From Thermopolyspora flexuosa (GTDB lineage Bacteria; Actinomycetota; Actinomycetes; Streptosporangiales; Streptosporangiaceae), in contig NZ_VFPQ01000001.1 of assembly GCF_006716785.1 (NCBI RefSeq), positions 2,914,001-2,978,000 on the forward strand: a DNA stretch of 64,000 nucleotides, in the 5' to 3' direction. Under the pieces are notes generated by a model. The model searched no databases. It was not told the origin of the DNA and worked only from the letters and a program-made list of their open reading frames with translations. Made by a program: the position numbers and the translations under genes. Below, one piece after another: positions 31,273-39,880 of this stretch (positions within the stretch are counted from its first letter, which is position 1; every line of letters begins with the position of its first letter).

Positions 31273-32499
31273 TCAGCGCAGCGCCCCGAGGTACCGGCGC
31301 ATGCGGCGCCTGGCCCGGTAGCCCGCCCGCAGCACCCGCGGCGGCACCTCGAGGCGCAGCCGGGCACGGCGCCGGGCGGCCGCGTGCGCCGGGCCGTCGA
31401 GCAGCGAGCGGGCCGGCACGAGGCGCCCGGTCCGGGCCTGCGCCACCAGGGCGGCCATCCGGGCGACCGCGTCGCAGGCGGACGGGTCGTGGAAGTAGTT
31501 CGCCCGGCACCAGCCCGCGTCCGGGGTGCGGAAGCGCGCGTCGACGAGGTCGTCGAGCGTGCCGAGGCAACCGCTGCCCTCGAACACCACGTTGATCATC
31601 TCCGCGCTGACCCCGAAGTCGGACAGCACGAGCAGCGGGACCTCGTGCCGGATCGCCTCCAGCGCCGCGGTGGAGCTGACCGTGACGAACCCGGCCGCGG
31701 CGGCGAGGTGCTCGTGCATCGGGCCCGCGGCGAAGGTGAGCAGGCCGTCGCGGACGCGGCCCGCGGCGACCAGCGACCGCCACAGCCGCTCGTACGGGTG
31801 GCGCTCGTTGTGGGTCTGCCGCTCCCCCGCCCGCGCCCGCAGCTTGACCACCACCTCCAGGTCGGGCCGCCGCTGCGCGAGCTCGGCGAGCGCGAGCAGG
31901 ATGCGCTCGCGCTCCTCCCGCCGCCGCGGCACCTTCGCCTGGGTCGCGAAGATCACCTTGTTGCGCGGGCCGGCCACCTCGCCCCCGGCCGCGCCGTCCG
32001 GCCGCGGCGGCGGGTCGAGGTACGGCAGGCGGGCGAGCGCGACTGCGCCGCGCGCGCCGAGCTCGGCGCCGATCCGGGTGAACTCCGCCACCTCCCGCCC
32101 GCTGTGCACGATGAACAGGTCACACCCGCTGCGGTACAGCCAGGCCTTCTCGGTGGCGGGGATCGAGATGCCGGGCAGGCCGGTGACGAACACCGGCCGC
32201 GGCACCAGGTCGCCGAGCACCTCGGCGACGAGCACGTCCACCACCGGGCCGGTGCACGCGGCGAGCACGATGTCCGGCCGCATCCGCCCCGCCGTACGGC
32301 GCAGCGCCCGGGCGGGCAGCACCGGCGGCGCCTCCGGCGTGCGGGTGCCGCTCACCGCGGCGCGGATCTGGTCGGGTGACGGCGCGATCGGCGTGCGGAC
32401 CACGGTGAGCCGGGTGGTCCAGCCGGCGGGCAGCGTGTCGAGCAGACCGGCGGCCCACTTGAGGTAGGAGTCCGAGTCGGCCACGGCCAAGACCTTCAA
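31273..32499 (-). CDS. DUF6716-type putative glycosyltransferase
   Basis: 408 residues. Start LKVLAVADSDSYLKWAAGLL, then an N-terminal Rossmann-like half (RPDIVLAACTGPVVDVL, PRPVFVTGLPGISIP) and a C-terminal half with VIFATQAKVPRRREERE and AAAGFVTVSSTAALEAIRHE, a GT-B-like donor-site pattern. DUF6716 proteins occur in actinobacterial clusters with sialate synthase and cytidylyltransferase genes, as here 7 kb away. TTG 32499 overlaps the upstream stop (TTGA), so the two genes are coupled. Presumed to build a nonulosonate-containing cell-wall polymer. Confidence 0.7.
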   Translation of the reverse strand: MKVLAVADSDSYLKWAAGLLDTLPAGWTTRLTVVRTPIAPSPDQIRAAVSGTRTPEAPPVLPARALRRTAGRMRPDIVLAACTGPVVDVLVAEVLGDLVPRPVFVTGLPGISIPATEKAWLYRSGCDLFIVHSGREVAEFTRIGAELGARGAVALARLPYLDPPPRPDGAAGGEVAGPRNKVIFATQAKVPRRREERERILLALAELAQRRPDLEVVVKLRARAGERQTHNERHPYERLWRSLVAAGRVRDGLLTFAAGPMHEHLAAAAGFVTVSSTAALEAIRHEVPLLVLSDFGVSAEMINVVFEGSGCLGTLDDLVDARFRTPDAGWCRANYFHDPSACDAVARMAALVAQARTGRLVPARSLLDGPAHAAARRRARLRLEVPPRVLRAGYRARRRMRRYLGALR

Positions 32500-33536
32500 T
32501 CGGTGACCCCCGGGTGGTGTCGGGTGAACATCTGCAGGTGGGAGCGGAGGTCGGGGGTGGCGAGCGGGGTCCACCAGTCGCCGGGCACCTCGACCGCGTC
32601 CACCCGGACGCCGCGCGGGGCGAGCAGCACGCGCAGCGACGTGACCGCGGTGGACGGCAGGCTCAGCACCCGCTGGCCGGGCGCGAGGGCGCGCAGGGTC
32701 ATCTCGACCGGGGCGCCCGCCGGGCGCAGCGCGATCCCGGGCAGGTCGCCGATCCGGGCCAGGTCGGCGGGCTCCTCGCGACGGTGCGGGTAGTACGCGA
32801 TCGGTTCCCGTTCGCCGAGCCGCGCCAGCCAGTCGAGATACCGGTCGCGGCGCACCAGGCCGTTGCGCACCAGCGAGGTGCCGAGCACGACGGTGCGCTC
32901 GGGCGGCGGCGGGTGCTCGACGGGCTGGGCGCGCAGCCAGCCGAAGTCGTGGGTGCGGATGGTCGCGCCCCGGTCGGCGGCGGCCTGGCGCAGGCGCTCG
33001 GGCACCGGGAGGGCGGTGAACACGGTGAGCCGCCCGGCCCGCGCCGCGGCGCGCAGCCGGGCCGCCGCAGCCCGGCCCAGCGTGCGCCGGGCGAGGCCGG
33101 CCCGGGCGCGGGCGCGCAGCAGCGGCGGGCGGTGGTCCGCGACGAGCAGCTCGAGCAGGTGCACGGTGGCGAGCCCGTCGTCGACGAGCACGACGTGGCC
33201 GGGCGCGCCGGTGAGCCAGGTGACCTGGACGCGTCCGGAGAACGCGTCGCCGAACACCCAGGTGGCGCCGCGGCGCGGGCGGGGCATGCGGCCGTCGGCG
33301 GTGGCGAGCTCGAGGCCGTCGGGCAGGTCGAGCCGCCGCAGCTCGGCCCGGGTACGGCGGAGCGCGGCGAGCCCGGCCCGGCAGACCACCCGGGTGCCGG
33401 GGCCGACCAGCCCGGCGTGCCGCGCCTCGACCACGCACAGCAGTTGCAGCGGGGACTCCGCCCAGGCGACGGCGGGCCGTTCCTCACGTACGTGGCGCGG
33501 TCCGCCGTCCGCCACGCCGGTCACCGAAACGTTCAC
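32496..33536 (-). CDS. Polysialyltransferase-like protein
   Basis: About 346 residues. The motif RPAVAWAESPLQLLCVVEA near the N-terminus and the C-terminal LSLPSTAVTSLRVLL resemble the alpha-2,8-polysialyltransferase-type family (PF07388), in which a nucleotide-activated sialic acid is polymerised. VFGDAFSGRVQVTWL and VLVDDGLATV are likely parts of the donor fold. GTG 33536 is preferred; TTG 33599 would add 21 residues. It precedes and overlaps the DUF6716 gene. A CebR-type operator lies about 100 bp upstream, perhaps by chance because cebE diverges here. Confidence 0.6.
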   Translation of the reverse strand: MNVSVTGVADGGPRHVREERPAVAWAESPLQLLCVVEARHAGLVGPGTRVVCRAGLAALRRTRAELRRLDLPDGLELATADGRMPRPRRGATWVFGDAFSGRVQVTWLTGAPGHVVLVDDGLATVHLLELLVADHRPPLLRARARAGLARRTLGRAAAARLRAAARAGRLTVFTALPVPERLRQAAADRGATIRTHDFGWLRAQPVEHPPPPERTVVLGTSLVRNGLVRRDRYLDWLARLGEREPIAYYPHRREEPADLARIGDLPGIALRPAGAPVEMTLRALAPGQRVLSLPSTAVTSLRVLLAPRGVRVDAVEVPGDWWTPLATPDLRSHLQMFTRHHPGVTD

Positions 33537-33633
33537 GACCGGCTCACCGTAACCCGGGGTGCTGACGGCAGCCGGAACGGCGGATGAACGGGCGGTCAAG
33601 CGTTACTCTCGGCCATGTTTTGACCTCCTGGGG

Positions 33634-33647
33634 TGGGAGCGCTCCCA
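33634..33647. promoter_or_regulatory. CebR operator 1
   Basis: TGGGAGCGCTCCCA, a perfect 14-bp palindrome identical to the known Streptomyces CebR site. It is 131 bp from operator 2, so looping or control of the divergent glycosyltransferase operon is possible. Confidence 0.85.
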
Positions 33648-33764
33648 AACATCCGTTTGCGCCCTTTGATGCTGTTTGCAGCTGATTGTCCGCCTTATGA
33701 GCGCGCACGGTAACAGTTCTGTTTCGGCGTATTGACGCAGCCATTGCTCATCCGCAACCCTTCG

Positions 33765-33778
33765 TGGGAGCGCTCCCA
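33765..33778. promoter_or_regulatory. CebR operator 2, before cebE
   Basis: TGGGAGCGCTCCCA, 28 bp downstream of a TTGACG (33732-33737) that could be the cebE -35 box, so a bound repressor would cover the start region. Confidence 0.88.
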
Positions 33779-33910
33779 AGGAGCCCACGACCTCCGAGGG
33801 AGCGCATCACGCCGGCCGTGTGTTCGGGGGCCCGGCCTGCACTTCGACTTGCAATCCCAGGAGTCAGCACCCCTGACCACCACCTCGGAACCACCTGAGA
33901 GGGGTTCGGA

Positions 33911-35248
33911 ATGAAGCACACCTGGCGCCGCGGCAGGTTCCTCGCCGTGGCCGCGGTCACCACGGCCGCCCTGGCACTGTCGGCGGCTTGCGGTTCCGGC
34001 GACTCCGGCAGCGGGGGCACCGCCTCGGGCGAGCCCGCCGAGAAGGTCACCATCACCGTCCAGACCTTCGGCGGCGGCAAGAACTTCGGGTACGACGAGG
34101 CCATCGCCAAGTGGAACCGCGAGAACCCGAACATCCAGATCAAGCACGTCAACCTGACCGACCAGTTCGAGCAGGTCTACTGGCCGCAGATGATCCAGTG
34201 GCTCCAGGCCGGGAACGGTGCCGGTGACGTGATCGGCATCGACGAGGGTGGCATGGGCCTGGCGAAGGCCCACCCCGAGTGGTGGGTCGACCTCGGCGAG
34301 TACGGCCTCGACAAGCGCAAGTCGGACTACGCCGAGTGGAAGTGGCAGAACGGCATCGACAGCTCCGGCAAGCTGTTCGCCCTCGGCACCGACGTCGGCG
34401 GCATGAGCATCTGCTACCGGCGCGACCTGTTCGAGAAGGCCGGCCTGCCCACCGACCGCGAGGAGGTCAGCAAGCTCTGGCCCACCTGGGACGACTTCCT
34501 CGAGGTCGGCAAGAAGTTCAAGGAGAAGGTCAAGGACGCCGCCTTCGTCGACGGCACCAACACCATCTACAACGTGGTGCTGGTGCAGGAGGCCGCCAAG
34601 AACGGCAACGTCACCTACTTCGACACCAGCAACAACCTCATCGTCGACAAGAACCCGGCGGTGAAGACCGCGTTCGACTACGCGGTGAAGCTCAGCCAGG
34701 AGGGCCTGACCGCCAAGCTCCGCAACTTCAGCGAGGAGTGGAACACCGGCTTCAAGAAGTCGCAGTTCGCCACCCTCGGCTGCCCGTCCTGGATGCTCGG
34801 CGTGGTGAGCGGCAACGCCGGTGACGAGCTGAAGGGCAAGTGGGACGTCGCGGCGGTGCCCGGCGGCGGCGGCAACTGGGGCGGCTCCTGGCTGGCGGTG
34901 CCGAAGCAGACCAAGCACCCCAAGGAGGCCGCGATGGTGGCCGACTACCTGACCGGCAAGGAAGCCCAGGTCAGCGTGTTCAACTACGCCGGCAACATGC
35001 CGAGCAACACGCAGGCCCAGCAGGACCCGGCGGTCCAGGGCGCGAAGGACGAGTACTTCAACGACGCCCCCAAGGGTGAGATCTTCGCCAAGTCCGCCGC
35101 CGAGCTGCAGCCCGTCTTCCTCGGTGTGAAGCACACCCAGGTGAAGAACGCGGTCGAGCAGGTGATCTCCGCCGTCGACGACGGCTCGGTGCCCGCCGAC
35201 CAGGCCTGGCAGAAGCTCGTGGACGACGCCACGAAGGCCGCGGGCTGA
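33911..35248 (+). CDS. cebE: Cellobiose/cellotriose-binding lipoprotein
   Basis: 445 residues; signal peptide with lipobox LSAAC (Cys 27) and a Gly/Ser linker, then a family 1 sugar-binding domain (VQTFGGGKNFGYDEAIAKWN, GAGDVIGIDEGG). It captures cello-oligosaccharides outside the cell for CebFG. ATG follows GAGAGGGG. First gene of cebEFG-bglC under CebR control. A hairpin after its stop may allow more CebE than permease to be made. Confidence 0.93.
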   Translation: MKHTWRRGRFLAVAAVTTAALALSAACGSGDSGSGGTASGEPAEKVTITVQTFGGGKNFGYDEAIAKWNRENPNIQIKHVNLTDQFEQVYWPQMIQWLQAGNGAGDVIGIDEGGMGLAKAHPEWWVDLGEYGLDKRKSDYAEWKWQNGIDSSGKLFALGTDVGGMSICYRRDLFEKAGLPTDREEVSKLWPTWDDFLEVGKKFKEKVKDAAFVDGTNTIYNVVLVQEAAKNGNVTYFDTSNNLIVDKNPAVKTAFDYAVKLSQEGLTAKLRNFSEEWNTGFKKSQFATLGCPSWMLGVVSGNAGDELKGKWDVAAVPGGGGNWGGSWLAVPKQTKHPKEAAMVADYLTGKEAQVSVFNYAGNMPSNTQAQQDPAVQGAKDEYFNDAPKGEIFAKSAAELQPVFLGVKHTQVKNAVEQVISAVDDGSVPADQAWQKLVDDATKAAG

Positions 35249-35278
35249 TCCCCGCTCCTCCTGGCGCGTCTTTCCGAA

Positions 35279-35324
35279 CAGGTCCGGCCCGCCATCGGGC
35301 ACCCCGGTGGCGGGCCGGGACCTG
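35279..35324 (+). terminator. Intercistronic hairpin between cebE and cebF
   Basis: CAGGTCC plus GGCCCGCC pair with GGCGGGCC plus GGACCTG (15 bp, one bulged G), loop about 15 nt. No T-run. Such hairpins often act as partial terminators or as mRNA-stabilising ends that raise binding-protein levels over permease. Confidence 0.6.
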
Positions 35325-35344
35325 CCTCTCGCGAAAGGTAAACC

Positions 35345-36346
35345 ATGAGCCTGCACACCGACTACTCCGGGCCGTACGCCCAGGCCCATTCCGGGCCGCA
35401 GGTCGTCCCCCCGTCTCCGCGAGGCTCCCGGAACGACTCCCCCGGTGCCGTCCGGCGCCTGCTCTCCTGGCTCGACCTGAAGGCGTCCCCCTACCTGCTC
35501 GTCTCGCCGTACTTCCTGCTGTTCGCCGTCTTCGGCCTGTTCCCGCTCGCCTTCACCCTCTACTACTCGCTCTTCGACTACGAGCTCACCGGCGAGCAGG
35601 AGTGGGTCGGCCTCGGCAACTACACCGAGCTGCTCGCCGACGACCAGTTCTGGAAGGTCGTCGTCAACACGCTCGCGATGTTCGTCATCGCGACCGTGCC
35701 GCAGCTGCTGCTCGCGCTCATGCTCGCCAACGCGCTGAACAAGCGGTTCCGGGGCCAGCTGTTCGTGCGCATGGGCGTGCTGCTGCCGCTCGTCACCTCG
35801 GTGGTCGCGGTCTCCGTCGTCTTCACCCAGCTCTACGGCCGCGACTGGGGCATGGTCAACTGGATTCTGAGCTGGTTCGGCATCGACCCCATCGACTGGA
35901 AGGCCGAGCGCATCCCCTCGTGGCTGGCGATCTCGACGATGGTCGACTGGCGGTGGACCGGCTACAACGCGATCATCTTCCTCGCCGGCATGCAGACCAT
36001 CCCGCGTGACCTGTACGAGGCCGCGGAGATCGACGGCGCCTCCAAGCGCCGCCAGTTCTGGCAGATCACCATCCCCATGCTCCGGCCCACGATCATCTTC
36101 GTGGTGCTCAACTCCACCATCGGCGGTCTCACCCTGTTCGCCGAGCCGGTGATGTTCTACGGCGGCCGCATCCAGGGCGGCTCGGACAACCAGTTCCAGA
36201 CGGTCGCGATGTTCATCGTGGAGAAGGGCTTCAACAACTTCGAGTACGGCTACGCGTCCGCGGCCGCCTGGCTCCTCTTCCTGATGATCCTCGTCGGATC
36301 CGCCATCAACTTCATGCTCATCCGCCGGATCGGGGGTCGCAAGTGA
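35345..36346 (+). CDS. cebF: Cellobiose ABC permease CebF
   Basis: 333-residue membrane subunit; about 45 polar residues, then six predicted helices. EAA loop: EAAEIDGASKRRQFWQITIP. ATG follows GCGAAAGGTAAACC. Its stop overlaps cebG (GTGA). Confidence 0.93.
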   Translation: MSLHTDYSGPYAQAHSGPQVVPPSPRGSRNDSPGAVRRLLSWLDLKASPYLLVSPYFLLFAVFGLFPLAFTLYYSLFDYELTGEQEWVGLGNYTELLADDQFWKVVVNTLAMFVIATVPQLLLALMLANALNKRFRGQLFVRMGVLLPLVTSVVAVSVVFTQLYGRDWGMVNWILSWFGIDPIDWKAERIPSWLAISTMVDWRWTGYNAIIFLAGMQTIPRDLYEAAEIDGASKRRQFWQITIPMLRPTIIFVVLNSTIGGLTLFAEPVMFYGGRIQGGSDNQFQTVAMFIVEKGFNNFEYGYASAAAWLLFLMILVGSAINFMLIRRIGGRK

Positions 36347-37242
36347 CGACGCTGACCGTGCGCCGGAACGGCTCCGGCGCGAGAAGAAAGCAGACCCACC
36401 GCGGCGGAGCGGGCTCGCGGATGTGGGACGCGACCCTGCTCACCAAGGTGATGCTGGCCTTCACGATCATCCTGTCGGCCTTCCCGATCTACTACATGAT
36501 CGTGATCGCCACCCGCACCAACTCGGACGCGGTGGACGTGCCCCCGCCGCTGCTGCCCGGTGGCAACCTCGGGGAGAACATCGTGCGCGTCCTCAACGAC
36601 CCGGACGCGCAGTTCGTCACCGGACTCACCAACTCGGCGATCGTGGCCGTCTCGGTCACGGTGTCCGTGGTGATCATCTCCACGATGGCCGGCTTCGCCT
36701 TCGCCCGGCTGCGGTTCCGCGGCAACCGGGTGCTGCTGCTCGCCGTGCTGCTCACCATGATGGTCCCCATCCAGCAGATGGGCGTGGTGCCGCTCTACCG
36801 CGTCATGGTCGAGCTGGAGTGGACCGGGCAGCTCAAGGCGGTCATCCTGCCGTACCTGCTCAACGCGTTCGGCGTGTTCCTCATGACCCAGTACACCGAG
36901 CAGGCGGTGCCCGGTGAGCTGGTCGAGGCGGCCCGGGTGGACGGCGCCTCCACCCTGCGCATCTGGTGGAACATCGTGTTGCCCGCGGTACGGCCCGGCA
37001 TGGCGGTGCTCGGCATCAACACGTTCATGATCACCTGGAACGACTTCATGTGGCCGCTGATCGTCCTGGCGGGCAACCCCACGGTCCAGGTCGCGATCCG
37101 CAACCTCAACGCCCAGCACTCGACCGACTACGTGATGATCTTCACCGGAACCACGTTGTCGGTCCTGCCGCTCATCATCGTATTCCTCGTCTTCGGCCGT
37201 CAGATCATCGGCGGCCTCATGGAAGGTGCGGTCAAAGCGTGA
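36343..37242 (+). CDS. cebG: Cellobiose ABC permease CebG
   Basis: 299-residue partner permease with six predicted helices and EAA loop EAARVDGASTLRIWWNIVLP. GTG start overlaps the cebF stop, and its own stop overlaps the bglC GTG, so cebF-cebG-bglC are translationally chained. No ATPase gene: MsiK at 13988-15265 is the likely energiser. Confidence 0.93.
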   Translation: MTTLTVRRNGSGARRKQTHRGGAGSRMWDATLLTKVMLAFTIILSAFPIYYMIVIATRTNSDAVDVPPPLLPGGNLGENIVRVLNDPDAQFVTGLTNSAIVAVSVTVSVVIISTMAGFAFARLRFRGNRVLLLAVLLTMMVPIQQMGVVPLYRVMVELEWTGQLKAVILPYLLNAFGVFLMTQYTEQAVPGELVEAARVDGASTLRIWWNIVLPAVRPGMAVLGINTFMITWNDFMWPLIVLAGNPTVQVAIRNLNAQHSTDYVMIFTGTTLSVLPLIIVFLVFGRQIIGGLMEGAVKA

Positions 37243-38675
37243 CAACGCAGGAAGCACATCCCAAGACCGGTGTCACCGAGCTGAAGTTCCCGGCCGGCTT
37301 CGTCTGGGGCGCCGCAACCTCGGCGTACCAGATCGAGGGCGCCACCGCGACCGACGGCCGGGGACCCTCGATCTGGGACACCTTCGTCCGCCAGCCGGGC
37401 CGGGTGGTGAACGGCGACACCGCCGACGTGGCGGTCGACCACTACCACCGCTACCGGGACGACGTGCGGCTCATGGCCGACCTCGGCCTCACCGCGTACC
37501 GGTTCTCGGTCTCCTGGCCGCGGATCCAGCCGGCCGGCCACGGCCCGGTCAACCAGGCGGGACTCGACTTCTACCGGCGGCTCGTGGACGAGCTGCTCGA
37601 GAAGGGCATCGAGCCGTGGATCACGCTCTACCACTGGGACCTCCCGCAGCCCCTGGAGGACGCGGGCGGCTGGCCGGAGCGTGACACCGCCCAGCGGTTC
37701 GCCGACTTCGCCGCGCTCGTGCACGACGCGCTCGGCGACCGGGTCCGCAACTTCAGCACCGTGAACGAGCCGTGGTGCGCGGCGTTCCTCGGGTACGCCT
37801 CGGGCGAGCACGCCCCCGGCCGGCGCGAGCCCGCGGCCGCCGTACGGGCCGCCCACCACCTGCTGCTCGGGCACGGGCTCGCGGTGCAGGCGATCCGCGC
37901 GCAGAACCCGAACACCCGGATCGGCGGGTGCGTGAACCTGTACGCGATCTCCCCGGCCTCCGACAGCGAGGCGGACCTGGACGCGGCCCGGCGCATCGAC
38001 GGGCTGCAGAACCGGTTCTTCCTCGACGCGATGCTCAAGGGCGAGTACCCCGCCGACGTGCTGGAGGACCTGCGCTCGGTGTGCGAGCCGGACCACATCC
38101 GGCCGGGCGACCTCGAGACGATCGCCACGCCGTTCGACCTGCTGCTGATCAACTACTACAGCCGGTTCACGGTGTCGGGTGTGTCGGGAGGCGCCGCCTC
38201 GGCCTCGGCCGCGCCCACCGGGGCCGGTTCGCCGTGGGTGGGCAGCGAGCACGTCTCGTTCGTCAACGGCGGCCGCCCGGTGACCGCGATGGGCTGGGAG
38301 ATCGACACCGACGGCCTGCTGGAGATCCTGCTGCGGCTGGTCAAGGAGTACCCGCCCATCCCGCTCGTCATCTCGGAGAACGGCGCGGCGTTCGACGACG
38401 TGGTGACCGGCGACGGCGCGGTGCATGATTCCGAGCGGCTTGCTTTCATCGCCTCGCACCTGCGCGCCTGCCACGAGGCGATCTCCAAGGGCGTGCCGCT
38501 CAAGGGGTATTTTGCCTGGTCCCTGCTGGACAACTTCGAGTGGGCCTGGGGGTACGGCAAGCGGTTCGGACTGGTCTACGTCGACTACGAGACCCAGGAG
38601 CGGATCCTCAAGGACAGCGCCCTGTGGTATGCCGAAACCATCCGGCGTAACGGTTTGTCACTTCCGGCAGAATAG
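37239..38675 (+). CDS. bglC: GH1 beta-glucosidase BglC
   Basis: Hydrolyses imported cellobiose in the cytosol. 478 residues without signal peptide. Acid/base Glu in STVNEPW and nucleophile Glu in LVISENGAAF; N-terminal GH1 signature FVWGAATSAYQIEGA. GTG at 37239 overlaps the cebG stop. A flexible Ser/Ala/Gly stretch (about residues 310-330, SGVSGGAASASAAPTGAG) sits between barrel elements and is longer than in most relatives. Confidence 0.95.
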   Translation: MTTQEAHPKTGVTELKFPAGFVWGAATSAYQIEGATATDGRGPSIWDTFVRQPGRVVNGDTADVAVDHYHRYRDDVRLMADLGLTAYRFSVSWPRIQPAGHGPVNQAGLDFYRRLVDELLEKGIEPWITLYHWDLPQPLEDAGGWPERDTAQRFADFAALVHDALGDRVRNFSTVNEPWCAAFLGYASGEHAPGRREPAAAVRAAHHLLLGHGLAVQAIRAQNPNTRIGGCVNLYAISPASDSEADLDAARRIDGLQNRFFLDAMLKGEYPADVLEDLRSVCEPDHIRPGDLETIATPFDLLLINYYSRFTVSGVSGGAASASAAPTGAGSPWVGSEHVSFVNGGRPVTAMGWEIDTDGLLEILLRLVKEYPPIPLVISENGAAFDDVVTGDGAVHDSERLAFIASHLRACHEAISKGVPLKGYFAWSLLDNFEWAWGYGKRFGLVYVDYETQERILKDSALWYAETIRRNGLSLPAE

Positions 38676-38701
38676 GTCACACGACAAGGAGGGGCAGGGT
38701 C

Positions 38702-39727
38702 TTGGCCAACGGGCAGCGCCGCCCGGGTCAGCGGCCGACGCTTGAGGCGGTCGCGGCCCGAGCCGGGGTCGGACGCGGCACGGTTTCGCGGGTGATCAAC
38801 GGCTCGCCGAAGGTGAGCGAGCGTGCTCGCGCCGCGGTGCTGCGGGCCATCGAGGAACTCGGCTACGTTCCCAACCGTGCGGCGCGTACCTTGGTCACAC
38901 GGCGAACCGACACGGTCGCGCTCGTGGTCTCCGAATCCGAGCAGCGGGTCTTCGACGAACCGTACTTCGCGGGGGTGATCCGCGGCATCGGCTCGGCGCT
39001 GTCCGAGACCGGGCTGCAGCTCATCCTCGCCATGGCACAGACGCGCGAGGAGCACGCCCGGCTCGAGCAGTACCTCACCGGACAGCACGTCGACGGGGTG
39101 ATGCTGATCTCGCTGCACGGCGCCGACCCGCTGCCCGGCAGGCTGGAGGAGATGGGCGTGCCCACCGTGGTCGGTGGCCGGCCCGTCGGCATCACCCCCT
39201 ACAGCTACGTGGACATGGACAACCGGGCGGGTGCCCGGCAGGCGGTCAAGTACCTGATCGGCAAGGGGCGCAGGCGCATCGCCACCATCGCCGGACCGCA
39301 GGACATGGGCGTGGGCGTGGACCGGCTCGCCGGTTACCGCGACGCGCTGATCGCCACCGGGGTGCCCGAGTGCGTCGCCTTCGGCGACTTCTCCCAGGAG
39401 AGCGGCGCGCGGGCGATGCGTGAGCTGCTCGCCAGGGATCCGGACATCGACGCGGTGTTCGCGGCGTCCGATCCCATGGCGATGGGCGCGATGCACGTGC
39501 TCAAGGAGTACGGCAGGCGCATCCCCGACGACGTGGCGGTGATAGGGTTCGACGACTCCAGCGCGAGCCGCCTCTACAGCGACCCGCCGCTCACCACGGT
39601 CCACCAGCCCACCGAGGAGATGGGACGGCAGATGGCGCACCTGCTGGTCGCCCGGATCAACGGCGAACCGCTGGAGCAGCCGGTCGTCATACTGGACACC
39701 CATCTGGTCATCCGCGGCTCGGCCTGA
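38702..39727 (+). CDS. cebR: LacI-family cellobiose repressor CebR
   Basis: 341 residues; helix-turn-helix PTLEAVAARAGVGRGTVSRV followed by a sugar-sensing periplasmic-binding-like domain. Homologues bind TGGGAGCGCTCCCA and release it with cellobiose or cellotriose. TTG start follows AAGGAGG. It lies 26 bp after bglC in the same direction; exact operator palindromes are at 33634, 33765, 39788 and 41407, with an imperfect one at 39769. Confidence 0.94.
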   Translation: MANGQRRPGQRPTLEAVAARAGVGRGTVSRVINGSPKVSERARAAVLRAIEELGYVPNRAARTLVTRRTDTVALVVSESEQRVFDEPYFAGVIRGIGSALSETGLQLILAMAQTREEHARLEQYLTGQHVDGVMLISLHGADPLPGRLEEMGVPTVVGGRPVGITPYSYVDMDNRAGARQAVKYLIGKGRRRIATIAGPQDMGVGVDRLAGYRDALIATGVPECVAFGDFSQESGARAMRELLARDPDIDAVFAASDPMAMGAMHVLKEYGRRIPDDVAVIGFDDSSASRLYSDPPLTTVHQPTEEMGRQMAHLLVARINGEPLEQPVVILDTHLVIRGSA

Positions 39728-39768
39728 CGCCGCGCCACCAGGTCGACGCCCACGGGGGTGCACGGGGG

Positions 39769-39801
39769 CGGGAGCGCTCTCACGATGTGGGAGCGCTCCC
39801 A
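39769..39801. promoter_or_regulatory. Tandem CebR operators 3 and 4
   Basis: CGGGAGCGCTCTCA (39769-39782, 12 of 14) and TGGGAGCGCTCCCA (39788-39801, perfect), 19 bp apart, about 80 bp before the second beta-glucosidase. Tandem spacing suggests two repressor dimers. Confidence 0.8.
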
Positions 39802-39880
39802 ACGCACCCCGTTGCGGTGGGCACAGCGCCTTGAGTCCCGGCAGCGCCCGCCGGCGATCCCCCAACCCGCAGGAGTCACC

